Assembly (NCBI GenBank): GCA_947184155.2
Contig: CAMXCT020001117.1
Location: 101,839 to 165,838, forward strand
DNA: 64,000 nucleotides
Source of the DNA: Cladocopium goreaui
Lineage: Eukaryota > Sar > Dinophyceae > Suessiales > Symbiodiniaceae
Direction of reading: 5' to 3'
A model generated the notes under the pieces. It worked only from the letters and a program-made list of their open reading frames with translations, had not been told where the DNA came from and did not search any database. Positions 31,636 to 39,118 of this stretch are shown here, one piece after another. The translations under genes were made by a program, and so were the position numbers. Positions within the stretch are counted from its first letter, which is position 1. Each line of letters begins with the position of its first letter.

Positions 31636-32649
31636 TTGGAGGACTTGTCTGACATGATGACTAAGTTAGGCGTTTCCTCTAACCCATATGACAAGACGTT
31701 CCAAGGAGTTGACATTCCAAAGCAAGTACCCTCTCCTGAGCTGAAACCATACCAGGACATGGAACCGGACAAAATTCTGCTGTTCGGGCATGGTGCTTGG
31801 GACGTGACCAGCTTTTTGCCAGATGAGATGGTGATGGCCTACAGAGAGCCTAGGTCTCTGCTCCATGGATTGCCTGTGCCTCCCGGACCTGAGATCCGAG
31901 ACCAACCAAAAACCTTGTCGCAGTTGGCCCACAAGTGGGATGAGCTTGGCCTTTTGCATCTCCACCAGCAACCGATCCACCCGGATGGACTTGTGAGAAT
32001 TTTTGGTGCTATGAAGGATCTTAAAATTCACCGTCAAATAGGTGATAGGCGGGGTCAAAATGCACGTGAAGCAGCCGTTTCGGGACCCAGCAAGAATTTG
32101 CCCAGTGGCCCCGATTTCGTAGAGTTGCATGTCAACCCGAAAACTCATAGGCTCTCCATCTGCATCACTGATCGTAAAGGCTTTTACCATCAGATTAGGA
32201 CCTCAGAAGCTCGTGCCGTTAGTAACACCATAGGTCCCGCGGTCCCTAAATCACTTTTAGAGGATACCAAAGCCTATTCTGCCTTTTTGATGCGGAGCGC
32301 TCACCGGAGACGAACTAGTGACAGGTATGGTGATGACCTTGGCCATGATGTAGCACATGAGCTTGTAGGACCTCCTCATGACTCACTCTGGGTTTCCTTT
32401 GCCTCTATTTTGCAGGGGGATCATTGCGGTGTGGAGCTAGCAACTGCAGCCCATACTCAACTCCTTCGCCAAAAGGGCCTGCTGAGTGACGAAAGCAACA
32501 TGCTAGCCAATAGGCCCCTTAGGAGTGAGCACCTAGCCGAAGGCTTGGTTATCGATGACTACTTCTCCGTAAGTGTTGAACCCATAGATCGTACTGATAA
32601 GCCCGCTGCCGTCCAGAACTACGAAAAGGCAAGCGACATAAGGATATGA
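31636..32649 (+). CDS. reverse transcriptase core (element 1)
   Basis: A 337-codon open frame. Motif A is CITDRKGFYHQI, with the catalytic GAT at 32170. Motif B is WVSFASILQGDHCGVELATA. Motif C is GLVIDDYFSV, with Asp-Asp at 32554-32559. Fingers are represented by IFGAMKDLKIHRQIGDRRGQ. The SFxxLxQGDxxGV block is typical of DIRS-type YR element RTs. All three catalytic Asp residues are intact, but the thumb lies in another frame after a stop at 32647, so the full protein is broken. It would copy element RNA into cDNA. Confidence 0.85.
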   Translation: MEDLSDMMTKLGVSSNPYDKTFQGVDIPKQVPSPELKPYQDMEPDKILLFGHGAWDVTSFLPDEMVMAYREPRSLLHGLPVPPGPEIRDQPKTLSQLAHKWDELGLLHLHQQPIHPDGLVRIFGAMKDLKIHRQIGDRRGQNAREAAVSGPSKNLPSGPDFVELHVNPKTHRLSICITDRKGFYHQIRTSEARAVSNTIGPAVPKSLLEDTKAYSAFLMRSAHRRRTSDRYGDDLGHDVAHELVGPPHDSLWVSFASILQGDHCGVELATAAHTQLLRQKGLLSDESNMLANRPLRSEHLAEGLVIDDYFSVSVEPIDRTDKPAAVQNYEKASDIRI

Positions 32650-32729
32650 TAGATGCAGATGAAGGGAGAGTGATAGAGGTGCCTATCTCAATTGCAGTGA
32701 GCGTGCAACGAGCAGGAACCTAGTTACTG

Positions 32730-33245
32730 TTGCGGCCCCGGTTGAGAAGAGGCTTGGTTTGGCCTACATTTCTCTCCTCCTCTCCCAAATGCAGTATACT
32801 TCAGAATAGTTTGCATCTTTGTTTAATTGGGGGTTGGGTTTCAGCCCTCACCTACAGGAGACCACTGATGGCTGTGCTCCAGCACAGTTTTAAAGTTGTC
32901 GACATGACTAAGTTCGACCGCGACCGTCCCAAGTTAGTGAAGCTGACCAGGAAGGTTGCCGAGGAGCTAGTCCTACTCAGTTGCCTGATGCCTCTCGCAT
33001 GTACAGAGCTGTCTGCTGACTATGATAACAGGGTTTTTTGCACAGATGCCTCGAATAGCAAGGGAGCCATTTTGCAGACCACCATGAGCAAAGAGATTGC
33101 AGAGGCCCTTTGGAAGACTTGCAGATCCAAGGGCGCCTATTCCCGCTTAATGACCCCGCTCGAGTCCGTGCTTAAGAGCGTGGGAGCCCTCGAAGAGGTT
33201 CAGGACGCACCTGACAAGGGAGGCTGCACTATAGGCAGACCACCG
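32730..33245 (+). pseudogene. RT thumb and first part of RNase H (element 1)
   Basis: The frame gives a helical thumb-like stretch (RPLMAVLQHSFKVVDMTKFD, RDRPKLVKLTRKVAEELVLL) and then NRVFCTDASNSKGAILQT. CTDAS-x-x-x-GA is the first beta strand and first catalytic Asp (GAT at 33045) of an RNase H. The strand is followed not by the rest of RNase H but by about 60 linker residues and a methyltransferase-like domain. Element 2 has the same order. Confidence 0.75.
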
Positions 33246-33246
33246 G

Positions 33247-33855
33247 CCTTCATTTCGACTTCATTGAAGTTTTCGCTGGTGCCAGTAAGATTACTGCATG
33301 TTTGGCTGAAGAAGGTTTTGTTTGCGGTCCCCCCTTAGATCTGACATGGAGCCCAGAATATGACCTGACGCAGATACACGTTATTTCTTGGCTCACTGAC
33401 ATGGTTGTTAGAGGGAGGCTTTTAGCCTTTTTCTTAAGCCCACCATGCACCACTTTCAGCATCATGCGTAGGCCCAGATTGCGTTCCATTGAGATTCCCT
33501 TTGGGTTTTGCACCTCTGATCCACAGACGCGCACGGGTACAGTGCTTGCGGGTAGGTCCATGCAACTGATGTATGTAGGAGCCCGACATGGAGCCACCGG
33601 GATTGCAGAGACTCCATATTCCTCGTACATGAAGGGCCTGCCAGCCTGGCAGATCATCAAGAACTTGGATGCTAGCGAAGAGACGAGGTGCGACTCCTGT
33701 TGTTTTGGTTCACCGCACTTGAAAAGCTTCCGTTTTCTTGGCATCAACGCAGACCTTGAACCGGTCAGAAGGAGATGCAAGTGCCGAACCAAACACCTGG
33801 TAGTCCAAGGTAAATACACAAAGCATTCTGCAACCTACACTGATGGGCTGGCCGC
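33247..33855 (+). CDS. C5-methyltransferase-like domain (element 1)
   Basis: FDFIEVFAGASKITACLAEE resembles motif I of C5-cytosine methyltransferases (FxGxG-type SAM loop). GPPLDLTWSPEYDLT follows, and LSPPCTTFSIMRRPRLRS resembles motif IV with the catalytic Cys (TGC at 33446). Then come GIAETPYSSYM, in the position of the ENV motif, and SCCFGSPHLKSFRFL. A terminal CxCRTKHLVVQGKYTKHSAT block follows. The domain is open here. A target-recognition domain and the QRR motif are not visible, so it may be a reduced or inactive enzyme. It would act on DNA if active. Confidence 0.6.
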
Positions 33856-34318
33856 TGCACTAGGATCCATTTTTTCAATTGCCATCCGCAAGCGGAAAGC
33901 CGACATGCAGGACCTTGACAGCATTGCCACAAGGGGTCTTGAAAACCAGCTTGTGAATGACCTGATGCAGAGCTCAAGGTGGGAACTTGTAAGACAATGG
34001 ACTTTTCGTAGGAATAGCCATATTAACATCTTAGAGGAATCTGCTCTCTTGAAGCTTTGCGGCATTTTAGCCAGGGAGGGTTCACCCCGTAGGATTAGTG
34101 TAATGGTAGACTCAAATGTTGTCCGATGCGCAACCTCCAAAGGGAGGACATCTTCCTTGGGACTTGCCTCCATTCTCAGGAGAGCAACAGCTTAAGTTGT
34201 CGCCGCAGGACTCTATGTCAACATACCCTTTTGCCCTACGAGACTTAATGCAGCAGATGACCCCACCAGGGACAGACCCATACGTGAACCCTCACCCGGC
34301 TTACACTGTGAGGCAATG
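33856..34318 (+). pseudogene. second part of RNase H (element 1)
   Basis: SHINILEESALLKLCGIL carries the catalytic Glu (GAG at 34034). ISVMVDSNVV carries the second Asp (GAC at 34109), followed by a KGR-S block. PTRLNAADDPTRD carries the final Asp (GAT at 34256). These match the RNase H of DIRS-type elements (HINxLE, DSxxAxGAxxKGRS, NxADxPTR). One in-frame TAA at 34193 interrupts it. The first Asp lies 800 bp upstream, on the other side of the methyltransferase-like domain. Confidence 0.75.
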
Positions 34319-34978
34319 AGCAAAGATGAGCTTTTTGAGCTCGCAAACTTCCCAAAGATGCGACGGTGGGCCTCAAATTGGGTACGACTCATTCTGCGAG
34401 TACTGGGTACCCGGGCCATGGCTTTTACCAATAGATCCATTTTCAGGTTCCCCTGGAATGTCCCTAGTGCCATAGGAGAGTTTGACACTACCTTGGATTT
34501 TGACCAAACAATGGGGTTTCCGGGTGAAGGCCCTTTCACCTTTTTCTGTTTCGGTGGCTCTGGCCTTCGCTCTGCCTGCGAGGTGTCGCCACCCCTGGAT
34601 TGGGCGGAGGCGCCTCCGGCTGCCGTGACCTTCGGTGGCTCTGGCCTTCGCTCACTTCGCGCCTGCGAGGTGTCGCCGCCCCTGGATTGGGCGGGGGCGC
34701 CTCCGGCTGCCGTGACCTCAGTGTGTAGCTCGGGTATGTGTACGTTACCGTCCCTGGATTGGACGTCTTGTTGTCTTCTGTGCCTCTTACTGCATTGCTG
34801 GAATGCTGCCATTTCCTTTAGCCAACTCCTAAGCCAGATCCCGCCGTTGGACTTTTCGGGATCCTGTTCTGTTCGTCGCCCCCGTGTGTCTGTACTGTCG
34901 GTCCCTTGTCCTTCCTTCGGCCGGGTGCTTCTTTTCTGTGTGCTGATGCTGATGCTTGGGTTCGACCGTGCCGCAGCC
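34319..34978 (+). pseudogene. hydrophobic linker between RNase H and YR (element 1)
   Basis: Same frame as the RNase H end. It contains an 81-bp tandem duplication (units from 34551 and 34632) encoding FGGSGLRS...CEVSPPLDWA(E/G)APPA. Two Leu/Cys-rich stretches follow, SCCLLCLLLHCWNAA and GRVLLFCVLMLMLGF, the second directly before the YR start. Element 2 has a hydrophobic stretch at the same place. It may be a membrane anchor or an intergenic segment that merely stays open. Confidence 0.45.
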
Positions 34979-35811
34979 ATGCCCATTGATCCTTTGACAC
35001 TTGCGGAAAGAAGACGAGCTGGAGAAAGACAGGTCTGCCCAACTTTGACCATGGGAAGGCCAGTGACAGATACTACGAAAAATCTGAGAGACAAATACTG
35101 GTCGATTTTTATTTCCTGGACAGTTGAATACGAGTTGAATTTCGAGGAAGTTCTGGAAAATTACAGCTTCTACGTGGAAGAGATAAATTGCGTGCTGATA
35201 CGTTTTGGTAGGATTCTATACCAGAATTGGAAAAGCTACAATCAGCACGCAGAGACTATAAATGCCCTGGTCAGTAAGCAACCTGGTTTGAGAAGACTGA
35301 TGACAGGGGCCTGGGATCTAGGCTTCGCTTGGGCAAAGCAGGAGCCCTCTCAACATCACCTGCCAATGCCAACACAAATACTTATCAGCATGATTATAGT
35401 GTGCCTTTTCTGGGGCTGGCGCGATGTAGCAGGGATGCTTGCCCTCGGCTTCGGGGGGCTCTTGAGACCAGGTGAAATGGTTGCGACTAGGCGCTCAGAC
35501 CTCCTCCTTCCTCGATGTTGTTTTTTCGACTTTCTTTGCTCTCATAAGTATAAAGGAACCCAAGAGCCGGTTCACATATGCACGGCATCAGTCTACTAAG
35601 ATTGACAGAAGATCTGGTTGACGTTCTGGACTTGGCTTTTGGAGATGTACCTCCTCATGAAAAACTCTGGCGTTACAGTGCGCAGACTCTCAGGAATACA
35701 TTCAAGTCCCTACTATCGGCGCTTACGCTTCAAACCTGGAGCGTGCCCGGTAGCAGGTGGTTGGACCTTGGGAGCCTGCGTTCAGGTGGAGCAACTTTTA
35801 TATATTTCAAG
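34979..35811 (+). pseudogene. tyrosine recombinase, N-terminal part (element 1)
   Basis: I take the ATG at 34979 because MPIDPLTLAERRRAGER matches MEPLSAAERRQADERA at the YR start of element 2. The N-terminal helical domain has NYSFYVEEINCVLIRFGRIL and a middle region ETINALVSKQPGLRRLMTGA. LGFGGLLRPGEMVATRRSDL holds the first catalytic Arg (35465). A frameshift near 35590 leads to DLGSLRSGGATFIYF with the second Arg (35779). The His normally three residues before that Arg is absent. The gene is cut here; the Tyr part is at 38325-38560. Confidence 0.75.
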
Positions 35812-38324
35812 CGAGTGACTTAGGACTTGTGAAAGATACCCTGGTGTGGCCAAGTCCTATCTCATCATGCGTCGGACCCCCCCGGCACAAGTCCCAACTC
35901 ATCAGGTGTCCGACGAGATTAGAAACTATGTTTGATTTTTTTTAGTGCGGCATGGACCACTTGTAAAACCATGATGACATAGGAATGAACTAGCAGAAAT
36001 ATATTAAGATGATCCTAAGTCATCACGCTCGTGCGCTGCAGCACTTTTTAAGTTAAAAAAAATCTTCTCTGAATAAGTCATCAGAATCTACATACTTACA
36101 GAACATTACAGTACAGTACATTACATCACTACAATACAGTAAAGTACAGTACATTACATTACACTACAGTACATTACATTACATTACAGCACATTACAGT
36201 ACATTATATTACATACATGCACAGGACTTGGTGCACAAAATCGTATGTCACTAGAGGGGCACAAGTCCTAAGTCACCAAAACCTACATACTTACAGAACA
36301 TTACAGTACAGTACAGTACAGTACATTACACTACAGTACATTACATTACCTTACAGTAAAGTACAGTACATTACATCACACTACAGTACATTACAGTAAA
36401 GTGCAGTACATTACATTACACTACAGTACATTACATTACATTACAGTACAGTACATTACAGTACATACATGCATAGGGTTTGGTGCACAAAAATCGTATG
36501 TCACCAGAGGGGCACATGTCCTAAGTCATCAGAACCTACATACATATATTACATTACATTGCAATACAATACATTACATCCCAACATCCCAATACATTTT
36601 TCATTTTTTTCAATTTTTTTAATTGCTTTAAAATACTGTCTATATATAAATCGAAGGAAAAAACATGGAAAATCACAGATTTTTTTTGAAATATGTTTTT
36701 TTGAAGATGGGCACAAGTCCTAAGTCATCATTTTTTCAACGGTTGGCTCCAGGACTTCGACCCAACGACGGGGTAGTGCAACGGGGGAATACAATACGGA
36801 AGCACAACGGGGAAACAAAACGGGAAACCACAGAAAAAAAGGAAAAGTGAAAAAAACAAAATTATATTTTTCAATTTATTTAATTGCTTTAAAATACTGT
36901 CTATATATAAATCGAAGGAAAAAAATGGAAAATCACAGATTTTTTTTGAAATATGTTTTTTTGAAGATGGGCACAAGTCCTAAGTCATCATTTTTTCAAC
37001 GATTGGCTCGAGGACTTCGACCCAAAAACGGGGTAGCGCAACGGGGACCACTTCCCGTTGTGTTTCCCTATTGTGGTTCCCGTTGCGCTACCCCGTCGTT
37101 GGGTCGAAGTCCTCGAGCCAATCGTTGAAAAAATGATGACTTAGGACTTGTGCCCATCTTCAAAAAAACATATTTCAAAAAAATCTGTGATTTTCCATTT
37201 TTTTCCTTCGATTTATATATAGACAGTATTTTAAAGCAATTAAATAAATTGAAAAAAATGAAAAATGTATTGGGATGTAATGTATTGTGTTGCAATGTAA
37301 TGTAATATATGTATGTACGTTCTGATGACTTAGGACTTGTGCCCCTCTGGTGACAGACGATTTCCAAGTCCTTTGCATGTATGTACTGTAATGTACTGTA
37401 CTGTAATGTAATGTACTGTAGTGTAATGTAATGTACTGCACTTTACTGCAATGTAATGTAATGTACTGTAGCGTAATGTACTGTACTGTACTGTAATGTA
37501 CTGTAAGTATGTAGGTCCTGATGACTTAGGACTTGTGCCCCTCTAGTGACATACGATTTTGTGCACCAAGTCCTATGCATGTATGTACTGTAATGTACCG
37601 TACTGCAATGTAATGTAATGTACTGTAGTGTAATGTAATGTAATGTATTGTACTTTACTGTAAGTATGTAGGTTCTGATGACTTAGGACTTGTGCCCCTC
37701 TGGTGACATACGATTTTTGTGCACCAAACCCTATGCATGTATGTACTGTAATGTACTGTACTGTAATGTAATGTAATGTAATGTACTGTAGTGTAATGTA
37801 ATGTACTGCACTTTACTGTAATGTAATGTACTGTAGTGTGATGTAATGTACTGTACTTTACTGTAAGGTAATGTAATGTACTGTAGTGTAATGTACTGTA
37901 CTGTACTGTAATGTTCTGTAAGTATGTAGGTTTTGGTGACTTAGGACTTGTGCCCCTCTAGTGACATACGATTTTGTGCACCAAGTCCTGTGCATGTATG
38001 TAATATAATGTACTGTAATGTGCTGTAATGTAATGTAATGTACTGTAGTGTAATGTAATGTACTGTACTTTACTGTATTGTAGTGATGTAATGTACTGTA
38101 CTGTAATGTTCTGTAAGTATGTAGATTCTGATGACTTATTCAGAGAAGATTTTTTTTTTTTAAACTTAAAAAGTGCTTGAATCCAATCACAACCCCAGTG
38201 ACTTAGGACTTGGTGCACACAAATGACCTGGTAAGAACACCAGTGACTTAGGACTTGGTGCACAAATTCCTATGTCACTATGGTGGCCTAAGTCCCAAGT
38301 CACCAGTCCGAAATATAATACTTG
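35812..38324. mobile_element. 2.5-kb foldback-like insertion inside element 1 YR gene
   Basis: The insertion separates two YR fragments that fit together without loss. Its ends are inverted relatives: the left end holds TATATTTC...GTGACTTAGGACTTG, and the right end, read in reverse complement, holds TATATTTC...GTGACTTGGGACTT. The interior is a large palindrome (36040-38178). The word GACTTAGGACTTG(T)GC recurs many times on both arms. No transposase ORF is present. A target duplication could not be fixed; GCAAC occurs on both sides. It resembles foldback-type non-autonomous DNA transposons. Confidence 0.7.
36040..38178. repeat. 2.1-kb near-perfect palindrome
   Basis: The sequence from GCACTTTTTAAGTT at 36040 runs inward to about 37060 and is mirrored by 37065-38178. 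Outer arms match over hundreds of bases (36040-36540 against 37680-38178), including ACATTACAGTACA arrays and a GTGCACAAAATCGTATGTCA block. The right arm has about 350 bp more array. The left arm has a tandem duplication of its inner 240 bp (36611-36790 and 36870-37050). The arms are built from TACATTACAG-type repeats and several copies of the GACTTAGGACTTGTGC block. Confidence 0.9.
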
Positions 38325-38560
38325 CAACGGAGAACAGTGAACTTTGCAGACGCAGAGGACGGTGGGCTAACCACCGTATGATGGAAGTTTACATTCAAGA
38401 GTCCATGGCGCTGCAATACATGTCAATGATCTCGACCGCAAGTCGTTCACGTGTGCTTTTTCTGGCTGGAGTTTTTCAGGTATTTATCTCTAAAGCACGT
38501 GCCTTCATACATGCGGACATTCCAGAAAGCAGTTGGTACATAATCCTTTCCCGATGACAG
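38325..38560 (+). pseudogene. tyrosine recombinase, C-terminal part (element 1)
   Basis: ATENSELCRRRGRWANHRMM EVYIQESMALQYMSMI aligns residue for residue with element 2 (ACEDSEVVRRRGRWATVKTM EIYLQ). The Tyr of EVYIQE (TAC at 38400) is the expected nucleophile, and RRRGRW the preceding conserved block. ARAFIHADIPESSW corresponds to AKIFVDSNIPCTTW in element 2. This fragment can only be understood as the missing end of the gene that stops at 35811. Confidence 0.8.
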
Positions 38561-38570
38561 TGACCTTGAA

Positions 38571-38788
38571 GGGAAAATGGGTGTAAAAACAGGGGGAATT
38601 CTTGGCCACATCTTGCAACTGCAGTTTTATATCATCTGAGATAAAGGCCTTTGACAACAACATCGAGGCCGTTTCAACATTTGGATGCAAAGCTGCAGCT
38701 GCCAGACGCTGGCCCTGTGAACTTTACAAGCACAACGGATGGAAAAAAGAACGGGTCTTATATATATAATATATATATTATATATATA
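38571..38788. other. element 1 tail and TA tract
   Basis: Non-coding end of element 1 followed by an AT-only tract at 38757-38788. Element 2 begins immediately afterwards. No A2/B2-type repeats of element 1 were recognised. Confidence 0.4.
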
Positions 38789-38833
38789 TGTCTTCAAGTT
38801 CGCGACTGCATGGTCATGGTGCTGCTCAAGGCT
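38789..38833 (+). repeat. split direct repeat A1 (45 bp)
   Basis: Identical to 46205-46249. Starts TGTCTTCAAGTTCGCGACTG directly after a TA tract and contains the ATG of the leader ORF (38810). Confidence 0.9.
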
Positions 38834-39118
38834 TCTATGCTCGAGGTTCCGTCTGCTGTCGCGTTTGTGGTGCAAGGCTTAAAATCCAACTTCTACGGTC
38901 TTGGGTGCCCTGCTTACTGCACTTCTCCTAGCGTCGGAACCTTCTTGGCCTTCTTCCTGTTGGGCTTGGTCTTGGGCTTCGTCCTGTGTGTGTTGGCTTA
39001 TATCCTGCGGTTTGACTTGATCCCAACGGTTGCCTCCACACCCTTCGCTGGCCCTTGTGCCCCGTCTTCCTCCTGTGGTTGGTCGTGCCCGTTCTGCCTT
39101 CCTTGGCTATCTGCATGA
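38810..39118 (+). CDS. leader ORF with transmembrane helix (element 2)
   Basis: A 102-codon open frame starting MVMVLLKASMLEVPSAVAFV, whose ATG lies in repeat A1. Residues about 46-69 (GTFLAFFLLGLVLGFVLCVL and AYIL) form a strong membrane helix. A Cys/Ser/Pro-rich tail follows. Its TGA (39116-39118) overlaps the ATG of gag (39115) as ATGA, a layout that permits termination-reinitiation. The same size, position and helix are found in element 1. Confidence 0.65.
   Translation: MVMVLLKASMLEVPSAVAFVVQGLKSNFYGLGCPAYCTSPSVGTFLAFFLLGLVLGFVLCVLAYILRFDLIPTVASTPFAGPCAPSSSCGWSCPFCLPWLSA

Larger units (their letters stand above)
28418..38570 (+). mobile_element. YR retrotransposon, element 1 (interrupted)
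   Basis: Plus-strand order: leader ORF with a membrane helix, gag, RT, RNase H first half, methyltransferase-like domain, RNase H second half, hydrophobic linker, tyrosine recombinase. The left end abuts a CACACATATATATATAT tract at 28397-28417. The recombinase gene is split at about 35812 by a 2.5-kb insertion and resumes at about 38325. Terminal split repeats like those of element 2 were not found, so the right end is approximate. Several frameshifts and an in-frame TAA (34193) make it inactive. The combination of RT, RNase H and YR places it with DIRS/Ngaro/PAT-type elements. Confidence 0.85.

Noticed and set aside
36040-38178. Palindrome as an assembly artefact
   Set aside because: The two arms differ by indels and array length, and the flanks are two complementary halves of one gene, which an inverted-join error would not produce.
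28418-38570. Element 1 terminal split repeats
   Set aside because: The left-end sequence (GGCAGTATCTACG) was not found again before element 2, so no repeat pair can be claimed.
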